Of a DNA stretch of 41,216 bases, positions 10,208-21,975 are shown one piece after another (the first letter of the stretch is position 1; every line of letters begins with the position of its first letter). A program made the position numbers and the translations under genes. Origin of the DNA: Brachionus plicatilis. Its lineage: Eukaryota > Rotifera > Eurotatoria > Ploima > Brachionidae. A model generated the notes under the pieces. It made no database searches. It worked only from the letters and a program-made list of their open reading frames with translations, and was not told the origin of the DNA. The DNA is taken from positions 506,254 to 547,469 of the forward strand of contig QEOQ01000214.1 in assembly GCA_010279815.1 (NCBI GenBank), in the 5' to 3' direction.

Positions 10208-11701
10208 TTAGTATTTAATTATTAATGATAAATTTTCAAAAAAAGTGTCAAAATTATCTCTAGAATATTGTTTTAATAACTCTCTAACGCGTTTATCAAT
10301 ATTGAATTTTTCTTGATTTCGATTTGCTGTAACACTGGTTTTAAACTTAATCAAATTTTCATTAGTTTTCTTGTGCTCTTTTCTTAGCCAATCGACAAAA
10401 CTATAAACACATGTATGGCTAGTTAATATTCTACAAAAAGCGTTGTGCCATGATTCTACCAGACTTGTTGTCCATGGAATATCTGATATCAATCGTGAAT
10501 GAATATTCCAAAGTTCTATTGCAAAATGAGGTTTTGAACGAATTTCTTCAATTTTGTTTCTACCACGTCCATTTTTTATTTGAGATAATTTGCCAACATA
10601 TGTTTCTTCAAAATATTCATACACACTGTTTATTTTGGCTTGTACTGGGTCGTCAAGGTCCAATCGCTTTTTGTAATTATCAAAATTATGACAAACATCG
10701 TCTACCGGCAAATAACTTAACACTATCAAAAGTTTAAGCATTTTACGAACATTCGGCATAGAGTTATAAGCTATTTCTAGTCCAGTCTTTTGAATATTAC
10801 GCCAGATTGACTGGTTTAAATGGAAAAAACAACCATAAATCGGTGATCTTGGAAAGATTTTTTGAGCTGCGTTTATCATGGCTTTATCAAAATCACAGTT
10901 GATAGAAAGTGGATGTGATTCAAGTTTTTTTTCAATGCCACTCAAAAATTTTTCATAAATTTTTTGTGTCTTTTTTGGTAAAATTGCATAAGCGACTGGA
11001 TAACACTTATGGTTCAATAAAACATGTATGGAATAAACTTGATAAAAGAGCGTCGGAGTCACATCGAAAGTACCATCCATGTAAATGTGGTTATTCTCAA
11101 TTAATTTTAAATTATTACTTGTTCCAAAAATAAAGAAACGCTCAGCATCATCGGCACCAGAGTCATGTAATAAAAAATCATCATCATCATATGTTTTTAT
11201 TAGTTCATTTGGAAACGTTATCTCTTTCAAACTTTCCGGTTGAGAAATTTTCAAATAATCGTCCTTTTTAGCTTTTTTTATTCTGGTTATAAATTGGCGA
11301 TCAGAATCCAATGTTGAACTTTGAGCGATTGCTTCTTCATTTTGTATTTGATCAACACACTTTGAAATTATGCGACTTGGAGCTTCTTCCGTATTTTGAG
11401 CAATTTCTCGCATTTTTCTTCTTTTTTCCAGCCGAGAAAATCTTATTGGATCAGACGCATGATTTGGATGCGATTTTGGGTCATCATTATCCTTTTCAAC
11501 AGCATATTTTTCTCCAACAGAACATCCATTAGTTATACAACGTACATTACAACTAGGCTTTACGCAGCGCCACTTACATTGACCATTTGAATTGTTAATT
11601 AATCGAAAATATTGGCCAAAATAGAATAATTGAGGGCAATTTTTTTGGGACAATGTGACGATCCCTTGATCTTCTATTATTGAACAACTATCTTCATTCA
11701 T
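10208..11701 (-). CDS. MULE-type transposase with N-terminal FLYWCH zinc finger, apparently intact ORF
   Basis: A continuous 497-residue frame starts at ATG 11701 and stops at 10208. Residues about 12-82 form a FLYWCH-type zinc finger: LFYFGQYFRL, KWRCVKPSCNVRC, then HPNH. Residues about 205-310 are the Mutator-like transposase core, with IYMDGTFDVTP (first catalytic Asp 209), INCDFDKAMINA (second Asp, 270 or 272) and GCFFHLNQSIW; the likely catalytic Glu is in LVESWHN near residue 416. The C-terminal SWIM zinc finger seen in many MULEs is not present in this frame. No terminal inverted repeats or target duplications were found, so element ends are unknown. It lies antisense within the intron between exons 4 and 5 of the giant gene. 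It could be an active transposase or a recently silenced copy; three decayed relatives lie elsewhere in the window. Confidence 0.88.
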   Translation of the reverse strand: MNEDSCSIIEDQGIVTLSQKNCPQLFYFGQYFRLINNSNGQCKWRCVKPSCNVRCITNGCSVGEKYAVEKDNDDPKSHPNHASDPIRFSRLEKRRKMREIAQNTEEAPSRIISKCVDQIQNEEAIAQSSTLDSDRQFITRIKKAKKDDYLKISQPESLKEITFPNELIKTYDDDDFLLHDSGADDAERFFIFGTSNNLKLIENNHIYMDGTFDVTPTLFYQVYSIHVLLNHKCYPVAYAILPKKTQKIYEKFLSGIEKKLESHPLSINCDFDKAMINAAQKIFPRSPIYGCFFHLNQSIWRNIQKTGLEIAYNSMPNVRKMLKLLIVLSYLPVDDVCHNFDNYKKRLDLDDPVQAKINSVYEYFEETYVGKLSQIKNGRGRNKIEEIRSKPHFAIELWNIHSRLISDIPWTTSLVESWHNAFCRILTSHTCVYSFVDWLRKEHKKTNENLIKFKTSVTANRNQEKFNIDKRVRELLKQYSRDNFDTFFENLSLIIKY

Positions 11702-12791
11702 TTTGTTAGAAAAATAATATAAAAATATAAATTAGCAATTTTGAACGAGTAATTATGACTTTGCTATTTTGAAACGAAAAAATTATGATCATTATTTTGA
11801 TCAAAATTAATTTTAATTAGCTATTTTAAATAATTTATTTTATGCACACTTACTATTTTGTATAATTTATTAGATATTGCTATTTAATTGTCTGCTTTTT
11901 TTAATACAGACCCGTAGAGACATGTCAAGATTTGGGTCTTAACATACCTGCTTCTTAATAAGTAAGAGACAATTAGCCTCTGAAACAATAACTAAACGAC
12001 TATTTAGCTTTAAAATTTAAATAAGAAATTAACAAATAAATAACATTATAAAGATATAAAGGTTTTTCTGGAAATATCCACCTATACTAAAAAATATTTC
12101 TCGGTTTTTTATTAGAAGTCTAATCATAAAAAATTCAATTTTTTACAAATTTAAAAAATCGCATAACTTTTTCAATTCTAATTAAAAATAAATCATCAGA
12201 AAAGACACTTTTGTAGCAAATTTTCTCTAGTTTTACAAAAACAGGTTTCAGGTGGTTTAAAATTATGGTTTTCCGTCGAGTTTAAGCAGGTGTTTAGAAA
12301 AGTTCAAGCATTAGCCTTTTTATCATGTGAATATGGTTTTAATTGAATTAAATTGAAAGCTCCAAATACAGCTAGGCAATTTTTAGATAATTTAGAGAAC
12401 AATAATATTGGAAAGGTAATTTACATTTGGTTTGTATATTGTGTAGATGAATAAAAATGATAAATTTATTTGAGTTATTTTTCAATATTTAATTCTTTAA
12501 AAAAATTCTATGAAATAATTATTCTACGCAAAAAAAAATCTATGAATTGAACATTCAGCAAAAAAACAATTAAAAATTGTCAAAAAAAAAAAAAATTTAC
12601 CTTTTCAATATTTAATCAAATTAAAGAATATCTCTTTTTTATCTGTATTTTTTTTCTCTATTTTATTCGAATCAAAATATTCTCTATATTACAATAAAAA
12701 ATTATTTTCACTAATAAATCATTCTCTATTTTGAAATTCTCTATTATGAACGTTCACCAATAATTAAAAGATAAAAAAATTTTTTTCAAAG
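11702..12791. other. intron sequence with no recognised feature
   Basis: This is the remainder of the intron between the MULE ORF and exon 5. It is AT-rich with stops in all frames. Part of it may be the 5' flank of the MULE element (promoter and terminal repeat), but I could not define an end. No RNA gene or exon is visible. Confidence 0.55.
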
Positions 12792-15700
12792 AATCTATTG
12801 TGGGGGATGGCTGACCAAGCTTGAAAATTTAAAATTCATCAACGTCCAAGTGCGAACAATTCACCGATGGGACTGGGACCTGGTCTACGATGACGTAGAT
12901 GGCAGCCTGACTGATGAACAAAATGCTGTAGTGGTTTATAACAACAACTTTACCATGAACAAACCCACTTGTCATACTGACAGTCGCTTCATCAATGGCA
13001 CAGTGTGCACCGACACAAAACAATGGATTCGATTTGCATTCAATGAGCTGCAACCAGACCTAGTTCTCCGAGCAAACATCACCAACATGAATGGCCAAGT
13101 GGCTTCAACTATCAAATACGCCAAGAGACTCACTCATTTGTTGGGATTCATGAGTGCTTTGGAAGCTAACCAAGAGTATCTAATTGAATTCGATGAGGCC
13201 CTTTATCCAACAAATGTATCCTACTCAGCAGGAGTGTATAACATCGAGCCAGCAAGCTGGATAATAATCAAACATCGAATGTGGAAAAAACCTGACCGGG
13301 TCTACTTCGGCACACAGCTTCAAATTGAATCATTTGTTCCACTCACACCAGCTATGGACACTGGCACCTGGTACTGGCACAATTCTACACAAATGCTGAG
13401 TTTCATTCTAAATAATAACATGAATAGGGCGCCATTTGTCGACTACCAGATATTGTTGGATGCCCATGTTTGCCGCTATGCTGGATGTGTGCTTCCTGTT
13501 CAGCCAGCCTATAGACTGCCAGTGACAGAGCGGCCACCAAATGCACTATTTTGGTCCAATGTAGAAACATGGGCCTTTGCTGAGCCAGGATGGGGCGGTC
13601 ATGTGGAGTCCAGAAGAGCTGCAAGATCTTATCAGCTGCCACAAGAAGGAGAGAGTGTCAAAATTCCGGATGGAAGATATGTTGTTGTTGATTGTCCCAT
13701 ACCAAAGTTAAAGTATCTGCAAATTGAGGGAATTTTAGAGTTCGACAATGGGCTTAATCACACGGTGAGCGCTGAGCTCATTTTTATTAATGGAGGCCAA
13801 TTAATAATTGGCTGGGAAAAAGATCCCATGCTGAATGATGTTGACATCATTTTGCGTGGCACAAAGAAATCATTGAATTTCTACTTGCCCAATGGAATAA
13901 ACAATATTGGAGGCAAAGGAATTGGGGTGTACGGGGGTCTTGATCTGCACGGCCAGCTCAGAGAACCATCGTGGACCACTCTGTCTGCTTCAGCTCTCAA
14001 AAATTCAAGTCAAATTAGCTTAAGTGTGCCTGTGGANNNNNNNNNNNNNNNNNNNNNNNNNNNNNNNNNNNNNNNNNNNNNNNNNNNNNNNNNNNNNNNN
14101 NNNNNNNNNNNNNNNNNNNNNNNNNNNNNNNNNNNNNNNNNNNNNNNNNNNNNNNNNNNNNNNNNNNNNNNNNNNNNNNNNNNNNNNNNNNNNNNNNNNN
14201 NNNNNNNNNNNNNNNNNNNNNNNNNNNNNNNNNNNNNNNNNNNNNNNNNNNNNNNNNNNNNNNNNNNNNNNNNNNNNNNNNNNNNNNNNNNNNNNNNNNN
14301 NNNNNNNNNNNNNNNNNNNNNNNNNNNNNNNNNNNNNNNNNNNNNNNNNNNNNNNNNNNNNNNNNNNNNNNNNNNNNNNNNNNNNNNNNNNNNNNNNNNN
14401 NNNNNNNNNNNNNNNNNNNNNNNNNNNNNNNNNNNNNNNNNNNNNNNNNNNNNNNNNNNNNNNNNNNNNNNNNNNNNNNNNNNNNNNNNNNNNNNNNNNN
14501 NNNNNNNNNNNNNNNNNNNNNNNNNNNNNNNNNNTTTATTAATGGAGGCCAATTAATAATTGGCTGGGAAAAAGATCCCATGCTGAATGATGTTGACATC
14601 ATTTTGCGTGGCACAAAGCAATCATTGAATTTCTACTTGCCCAATGGAATAAACAATATTGGAGGCAAAGGAATTGGGGTGTACGGGGGTCTTGATCTGC
14701 ACGGCCAGCCCAGAGAACCATCGTGGACCACTCTGTCTGCTTCAGCTCTCAAAAATTCAAGTCAAATTAGCTTGAGTGTGCCTGTGGACTGGAAAGTTGG
14801 TGAGCTGGTTGTCATCGGGTCGACATCCTATCATCCAAATCAGACAGAAATTTTACAAATAGTTGACAAATCAAATGATAATACAAGCATCACTTTTAAC
14901 ACAAGTCTAAAATATGATCACATGAGCTATGGCCAAACTTATCCTAATGGTCAATCATATAGAATAGCTGCACCAGTTGGCCTATTGTCGCGAAACATCA
15001 GAATTGTTGGTGAACAGTATCCCAACCAATTTAGTGATCTGTATGGCTCTAGAATTTTGGTTTCGGACTACTCAAATATTGATTCTGACCTAAAGCCTGT
15101 CTTTTACAAGGGATATGCTAGAATATCCAATGTTGAATTTGACCTCTTCGGCCAATTCAGCAGAGGAGACAGTGATGACTACAAGTATGGCATTTTGTTC
15201 TCAAATTTAGGCGATTACAACTACTCCCGTCCATCGTATGTGCGCCACTGCGCTTTTCACCATGGCTTCGCCGCTGCAGTCGGCATACTCAATTCAAACA
15301 GCATACCCATCGAGGACAATGTAGTTCACCGTACACTCGACTACGGACTCTATCTAGAAGGACATTCTAACATAATTAGGCGCAACATGCTCGTCTATAT
15401 CCTTTGGTCTTCGTCAATTTTGACATGGGAAGCTGAATTTAATGGAGAATACTGGGGCGCCATAGACGCTCATTTAGCCCAGTCTGTAGTAATTGAAGAA
15501 AATTTTGTGAGCGGAGTCGAAAGACTCGGCCTGTTCTACAAAGCCGAAGCTTGTGACCATCTAAATGAGACCGTTGGAATTGGAATGAACAATTCTATTA
15601 GGGCAAACACTATTTATTCAAGCTTGGCTGGTGTGGTTCTTCTGCCTGATTTTTTTCACAAAAGTCTAACTTGTGTTAAAATATCTGGTTTTACTGTGTT

Positions 15701-16665
15701 CAAAGCGATGCATTGGGGCATTTACTACCAAGGTCCCCACAGTGTCGTTTTAGATTCTAATAAGCTAATTGACAATTTTGTTAGTGCATTTACTTATGTG
15801 ATAAAGCCTGCACCGATACTGCATCAAGTTTCTAACAAATTTTATACAAATAAAAATTCTCTAATTGTTGGACAATCAGTCAATTTCGACTGTGAGTCAG
15901 ACGTCAGAACCCTTGATCTAAATTATGAGTCTGCCGTGAGAATAGAGTCGTTTGGCGCTGGAGAAAAAGAACTAGGAAAGATTGGACTAGTTTGGTCGAA
16001 CTACATCGGAACAAGTAACATGGCTCCTTACAAACCCTGGGCGGGCATCAAACACTACCAGTCCATTGACGGAACTACCTTGTTCGAAAATTTGACCATA
16101 ACCAATTTTAATGCCCAGTGTGGTGCTAGAAATTATTTCTTGGCTACCAACAAATACAATGACGATGGCCAGCATCCGGTCATGATAAAAAATGTAAGAA
16201 TGTTCGGTGTTGATAACTCATCCAAAGTGTGGATTCATAGGCCCAACTTGGACAAAATTAATATATGGGACTGCATTGACATGGACTGTGATGCCCTTAA
16301 GAAAGCGTTGTTAAATGACTTGGACGGCTCGTTTTTGGGAGAACGAGGAACTGTGATTCCGCAATCGGAATTTGAATGGGGCTCACAAAAAAGAGGCCTA
16401 GGCGATTTTAGAATTCCCAAAGAAATGCTCGCAGCGCCCAATGGCTCAATGATTCCGCCCAGTCAAGTGTATAAGCAGCCTGGTATCGTGAGAGATGATG
16501 ACATGTGTGAATATATTGACGATTGGCAAGCATATAAATGCCATGGAATTGAGCATAGAATTCTGATAATAGAAAGCATGGACGCTGACACATTGAAAAG
16601 AAGGCTGTCACCTGTTGCCATTCTTGTAAACAATACTTATCTTGATCTTATAAATGGACCACAAG
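12792..16665 (+). CDS. PKHD1L1: fibrocystin-L-like protein, visible exon 5: linker, G8 domain 2, second beta-helix region (contains assembly gap)
   Basis: The exon starts after AG at 12790-12791 with IYCGGWLTKLENLKF, then WDWDLVYDDVDGSLT, a block conserved between the first beta-helix and second G8 in PKHD1/PKHD1L1. G8 domain 2 begins near 13533 (PPNALFWSN, then GESVKIPDGRYVVVD and INGGQLIIGWEKDP). A 498-base N gap (14037-14534) follows, and the sequence after it repeats the 254 bases before it, so coding before and after the gap is in different frames only because of that duplication. After the gap the second beta-helix region runs to the end (GLLSRNIRIVGEQY, then YGLYLEGHSNIIRRNMLVY and GVVLLPDFF). 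The donor is GTATGT at 16666, phase 1. Removing one copy plus the gap (752 bases) gives one uninterrupted exon of about 3.1 kb. Confidence 0.9.
13783..14788 (+). repeat. 254-bp near-identical duplication flanking the N gap, likely false
   Basis: Bases 13783-14036 and 14535-14788 align end to end with an offset of 752. I see three differences: A/C at 13867/14619 (Lys/Gln), T/C at 13958/14710 (Leu/Pro) and A/G at 14022/14774 (silent). The first copy stops exactly where the Ns begin and the second starts exactly where they end. This is what an unmerged overlap between two contigs, or two haplotypes, looks like. Confidence 0.9.
14037..14534. other. assembly gap (498 Ns)
   Basis: A run of Ns inside exon 5. 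Its length is not compatible with the reading frame on its two sides, so it is probably an estimated or arbitrary gap size rather than real missing coding sequence. Confidence 0.98.
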
Positions 16666-18422
16666 GTATGTTAGTTTAGTTTTTTTCTAGAAATAAAAAT
16701 CTTTGTTTTATTGTGTAATTAATTCATTAACCATTGTGTTGGTCAAATTAATTTCGGGTCTAAAAACCTCATGCAGACTTGACCGATCTTGATGGTATTT
16801 ATTTTAAAGACAATTTTTGAGTAATATGAATATTTTCAAGTTTAAAAAAATAATTTTTTTTTGGGACAAATTATTTTAAAAAATAAACAAAATCAGTTTA
16901 AATTAAATAAAATATTTTTATTGATAAATAGTAGTATAATACGTATTAAAACTAACTTCAACTTTTTTTCCTTTTCTCTTCCCAAATTAAAATAAATCTG
17001 AGGTATCTTTGAATTACCATTCATTTATATTAAAGTTGATCCAATTTTGTGGTATATATTTGATAAAGATCTGATGATAAAATAGAATGATGTCTAGGTT
17101 TTAGTATTATAAATCAAATTGGCGATTTGAACAAATTGTTCGATTTGTTTCGAATTAAATTTAAAATAAAATTTGAATTCAAGTTTAAACTTAAATAAAA
17201 TTTGGATTAAAATTTAAACTCAAAAAATATTTAAATTCAAAGATTAACTTAAATAATTCTAAATTCTATTTAAATTATTTTTTAATTAAAATTACTTAAA
17301 CAATTTGACTAATTTAAATTTTCGGATATAACTAAAACCTACTAAAATTTTATGCTGATATCCCAATTCCAGAGCATGCTCTTTTTTCAAATGACCAAGC
17401 ATATTGCTTGAGGAATTTGTATTTCTATATTCAACAGTGTAATATCAGCATTTTTATTTACTATTAGAATTTATTTGTAAGTGTACAATTAATACACTTA
17501 TTATAAAAACCAACAAAATAAATTTAAATTGATTTTTCAAATAAAAGCTTAATAATTTGACTTTTTTAAATTCTAAATTTAATTGAATTATGATTCAAAT
17601 TTGAATTTAAATTTAATTATTATTCTGGGTCTAAATTAAAACTTAACTTAAAAATTTGTTTAAATTTAAACTCAAATAAAAAATTTTTTTAAATTCAAAC
17701 TCAAATTTAAGAATCAATTTAATTATTTAAAAATTAATTCACATGCTATTTATTTACAACACTACTTGTTTTTGAAAATCAGAAAATCTAAAGATTTTCT
17801 GATGTACATTAATTAAAACAAATTAATCAATGAAAATTTGAAGTGAAGTTAAAAAATATGTTTTTTTTTAATTTTCATCATTTTATTATTAAAAATAGAA
17901 ACTAAATTGTTCTTTTAAAAAATTTAATAATGTTAGACGGACCGAAACAATAAAAGATAATTTAAGAACTAACAAAAATTTTTTATATTAAAATATGAAT
18001 CTTAATAATTTAATTTAACAATAACAAAAAATTAAATTAGATTAAATTTTATTAAATCTAAACATTTATCTTGCAAAAAAAATAGTAAATTAATTAACAA
18101 AATTAATAATATTTTATATAAAAAATCAAAAAGAAAAAGATAATTTTAGATTAATATTTAATCAACATATTCCAATGATTATGAATCGATGTCACATCAA
18201 TTTTCATTTGTGATGTCACTTGGAAGCCATAGGACAATTTCCCATCAATGTACATCACTCTTTGCCATCAAGTTTTTTAATTGTAAAAACTTAATTTGAA
18301 TACGAAGTTATTACAAAAAAGTAGTGGTTTAAATAGGAGCTAGAACATATCTTAAGGTGCAGTTAATTCAGTCCTAGGGGTTAATCCTTAATTAATTATA
18401 CCTAGTCATTTAATGTTTAAAT
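16666..18422. other. intron sequence, AT-rich with degenerate internal repeats and hairpins
   Basis: No exon or transposase is visible. From about 17100 to 17720 the sequence cycles through variants of AAATTTAAACTCAAATAAAATTTG, a low-complexity degenerate repeat. A short inverted repeat ATGCTGATAT/ATATCAGCAT bounds 17352-17451, and a perfect 12-bp-arm hairpin lies at 17778-17803. Confidence 0.55.
17778..17803. repeat. perfect hairpin, 12-bp arms, 2-nt loop
   Basis: ATCAGAAAATCT, then AA, then AGATTTTCTGAT. Its function is unknown; it lies within an intron and could form a cruciform or an RNA hairpin. Confidence 0.6.
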
Positions 18423-18682
18423 CAGACTTGTTTTTAAGTCACTAGTCTTAAGTCAAGTCACTGATTTAATAAATCCATATTTGATACCAATAAAGTAGTT
18501 GCTTCCAAATTCTTGGCTGTTAATCTTGACCTATGTGGTCTGTTAATGTAACCAGATTTAGAAAAAAATTCTTTCAACTGGTCCAGATGAAGCAGGTATT
18601 GATAAAAATTTTTGTGCAAGTCATAACTTTGACTTAAATTTTTGTGACTTAGACTTAAAACTGTGACTTATAAACAATTCTG
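18423..18682 (-). mobile_element. hAT deletion derivative carrying the transposase dimerisation-domain remnant
   Basis: The element is flanked by a perfect 8-bp target duplication GTTTAAAT (18415-18422 and 18683-18690). Its ends, CAGACTTGTTTTTAAGTCAC and the complement of GTGACTTATAAACAATTCTG, form imperfect inverted repeats like those of the element at 164-458. On the minus strand it encodes ASSGPVERIF, then after a one-base shift SKSGYINRPHRSRLTAKN and a following LLVSNMD, the conserved C-terminal dimerisation region of hAT transposases. Most of the transposase gene is deleted. It shows that the MITE at 164-458 belongs to a hAT family. Confidence 0.87.
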
Positions 18683-18952
18683 GTTTAAATAATGAAAAAT
18701 TTTAATTTATACATTACATTATATTGATGAATTTTTTTGAAATCTGAAGCAAAATTTAAGAATATATTTTTAAAATTTTGCGAGCAAAAGAGTTAAATTT
18801 TGTGAAAAGGAACATTTTTTCAACCTTTTAATTTTATCAAACAAATTAGTGCGACTTTTACTAGAAAAAAATAAATAAAATTTTAATTAATAAAAAATAA
18901 AAATTTTTGTTAAAATTGATAAAAAAAAATTAAATTTATATTTTTGTTAAAG

Positions 18953-19839
18953 ATCATGGCTGTTGTTTTGGCTACACATGCCTTGAACGCTTGTCCACAT
19001 TTATGGCCATAGTTTCTTCCAATACCAATATAGATATCTACCTTACAAGTTTACCTCCTAATCAGTTACGATTTAGGATTTTAAATGCTGACGCTAATTA
19101 CAAAGTTAGACTGTCAATGCACTATTTTACATCAAACAGAATTGATTTGTATAAAAACGATCGATTTGTACCCCCGACCAATGCTCATTATTTAAATGGA
19201 AATATGCAGCTAAATGATACATCTGAAAATTTAGCAAAGTATATGCCACACTACAGCGATCCATCTGGAACCAATTTGGCAGTAAGAGAAGAGTCCAAGG
19301 TTTATTTCGTAATTGGCGGTGGTGATTATTTGGATCTAAAAGTTACACCAACAATTTTTGTCAGATTTGGAGTACCAGCCATTACGGAGTCATCATTTTT
19401 TAACAAGGAAACCCTTGTACAAAACTTTGCTGTTTTACTTGGTATACCTCAAAGTAAAATACGAAGGGTGCAAATTATTGCAGAGAGTCCAGATTTACGG
19501 AAGCGAAGGTCTTCTGAATCAATTTACATCGCCTTGACGCTAATGGAAAATCCTATTGATTCACTTTCCCACCAGGATCAAGACAACACGATCAAAAATG
19601 AACTTAATAATTTAACATCTTCTATTATTAGCGAATTTACCACTGGAATCTTACAAAAGAGAGCTGAACAAATGCTGAACATATCACTTACAAGTTTGTC
19701 GGTTCAAAAGCCTAATTCAAATGGAACTGATGCCACTATTAACAGATTAAGCGGAATTGTAATCGAAAGAGAGGCTGATTTGTGCAAAGAAATGGTTCCA
19801 TGTGAAGTTCAACCCATATTGAAAATCTTGGATGAAAAT
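18953..19839 (+). CDS. PKHD1L1: fibrocystin-L-like protein, visible exon 6: conserved C-terminal ectodomain
   Basis: The exon begins DHGCCFGYTCLERLSTFMAI after a phase-1 junction with exon 5, matching the conserved block that follows the second beta-helix in PKHD1L1-type proteins. It continues with a beta-rich stretch (FRILNADANYKVRLSMHYF) and a cysteine-containing end (CKEMVPCEVQPILKILDEN). A basic KRRSS motif sits near the centre and could be a proprotein-convertase-like site, though this is only suggestive. The donor is GTAAGT at 19840, phase 0. Confidence 0.88.
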
Positions 19840-20889
19840 GTAAGTTTTGGCAAAAGAACAAGACTAGAGCCATTTGTAGTTTCTAGTTTGGCTTTTTGGA
19901 AAATTTCATTTTAAAAAGAGATTATAAAAGTCACTTTTTTAATTATTATTTAATTTTAAATTTTAGGAGTGCTTTAAATAGAAATTAATTTGAATTAATT
20001 TTGAGGAATTGAAAAAATTTTACCTGAATTTAAATTTAAGCAAAAAAAATATTTGAATTTAGAAACAGATTTTAATTTTAATTTTTTTCATTTTTAAATT
20101 TAAAAAAGTAAAAAGACCATAACTTTGTTAATAATAAATTTTTTTGAATTCTGTAAAAAGCACTAAGTTTATCTTTTTTTCAGCTTAAATTTGGTACCAT
20201 TTTTATTCAATTTAGACAAAAGGAACAAAAGTTAGGATATTTTAAATAAAAAACATACTAAAAGTAAAAAGAAATAAATTCATAAATTGTCATAAATTTG
20301 TTAAACTTAGTGAAATGTATTATTTAAAGGTTAATCAACGGATTAGTGTCCATGCCACAACAAACTATAAATAATTCAAATTTTGCAGCAAAATCTATAC
20401 AAATTAAGTTAATTAGTGATGATTCTTAACTAAACTAATTTAGTTAGACAATAATTCCATACAAAGTTTAAATAAAAATGAAAATCAACATTTTTTATTT
20501 TAGAAATTGCATGATAAATTGAATTTAAAAGAAAAATAATTTTAAATTTTTTTAATATTTTTTTAAATCAAATAATTCAATTTGTCTATGTGGCTTATAC
20601 TTAATAAAATAAAAATGTAAAGTAATATTCAGATAAATATACAAGTAAAAACGTAGCTAAAATTATTTTAATAATCTTTTTAAATCATTTAGGTGTTTTT
20701 TTGTTGTGATTTTACTAAATGATTGCGTTAAAGTATTTTAAATGTTACCAGTCATTTAATTTGACCGGACTCTAAAACTGAGGGTTTTGTAAAATTCAGT
20801 ACAAAATGATAAAAATAACAGAAAAAAGTGTAAAAAAATTGAATAACTTTTTTTCTAAATGTTTAAACTTAATTATGTAAATGCAACTT
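19840..20889. other. intron sequence with no recognised feature
   Basis: This is the left part of the last intron of the fibrocystin-L-like gene. It is AT-rich with stops in all frames. Nothing identifiable was seen before the foldback at 20890. Confidence 0.55.
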
Positions 20890-21047
20890 AGTGCAACATT
20901 CATGTTTGCATCAACTGTAAAAGTCTGCTAAATTTGCAGAGTTTAGCAGAAATTAAATTTCAATATAATCGAGCGTAGTGCATTTTGCAGAGATTTTGCA
21001 CATCATTTGCAGACTTTTATAGATGATGCAACTTTGAATGTTGCACT
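20890..21047. repeat. small foldback repeat, 39-bp arms
   Basis: The left arm (20890-20928) starts AGTGCAACATTCATGTTTGC and pairs with the right arm (21009-21047), which ends GCAACTTTGAATGTTGCACT, with about five mismatches. The centre contains TGCAGAG motifs shared with the repeats at 24406-24620 and near 26140-26240. It is probably a MITE; no target duplication was identified. Confidence 0.6.
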
Positions 21048-21239
21048 ATTCTGTATTCACAGAATTAATTTTAAACTTTTAGAAAAAAATTTATCTTATT
21101 TTTTACACTTTGTTCTGTTCTTTTGTTCTGAACTTCACAAAACCCAAACTGAGATAAAAGAAAAATTTTCACTCCTAATTATAAGAATTGATACAAAACA
21201 TTATATTCAAAATATATTCATTAATTAACCCTCAAACAA

Positions 21240-21955
21240 AAATATCATTGTTTACTAAGATGGGTCAAAAATAACCCTGTCTAATTTTTAAACCAAAATT
21301 TTCCCATAAGATCTTGCAATTCTTTGGCTGGATAACCACGATTTCTTTTTTCTCCGATTGGAACATCTTTTTCATCAGCAGGAACCTTTATATATTTTAA
21401 TCGCATTGCTAGACCAACTAGATGTTTACAAATATAATTTTTCATAGAATGTGGACAATTGCATGGTCCATTTTTCCAATTTCCATTTGAGCCATCATCT
21501 AGTATTGTTTTGCACCTAACTTTATAATTAATTGTCGAGTTTCTTTAAAATGACAATATCGCAGCTAACAACTAAAAATTGTGATAAGGCTAACCGTTCT
21601 CTTAGTGTATTTTTATCCTTGATTACTTTATTAGTTATTAAAGCATTATTTTGTGATTGACTATACTTTACATCAGTGTAACCTTCAAACCTTCATACCA
21701 TCTAAAGTGTCGACCCATTCTTTTTGAAAATAAACTACAAAAACTTGATATATTTTCCATTTCTTTATAAATAAAGGAATTGCTTTCTGAAATATATCTC
21801 TAGATGCAGAAATTTGCAACATTCGAATATCTTTTTTAATTCATTTTTTGTCGATTTCTTTTGATCCCTGAGCTTCTATAGATTTATCTACTGCCCTGAA
21901 CATGTGAAAAATAAAAAAATCACCGTGTTTTTTATGAAAAAAAAAACAAATTAAA
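21240..21955 (-). pseudogene. decayed MULE transposase C-terminus with SWIM zinc finger
   Basis: Read on the minus strand, pieces in shifting frames give EWVDTLDG, then GYTDVKYSQSQNNALITNKV followed by LRERLALSQFL, then a SWIM finger CNCPHSMKNYICKHLVGLAM (C-x-C-n-C-x-H) and a basic VPIGEKRNRGYPAKELQDL tail. This order is the C-terminal end of many animal MULE transposases. The frame is broken in several places. It lies antisense in the last intron and ends only about 20 bp before the acceptor of exon 7. Confidence 0.8.
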
Positions 21956-21975
21956 AATTATTGTTTTGTTTTAAG

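Noticed and set aside
12850..14556. One long ORF running through the N gap
   Set aside because: The Ns are translated as unknown residues; the frame after the gap is the wrong one. The real reading frame resumes in the frame of 14580.
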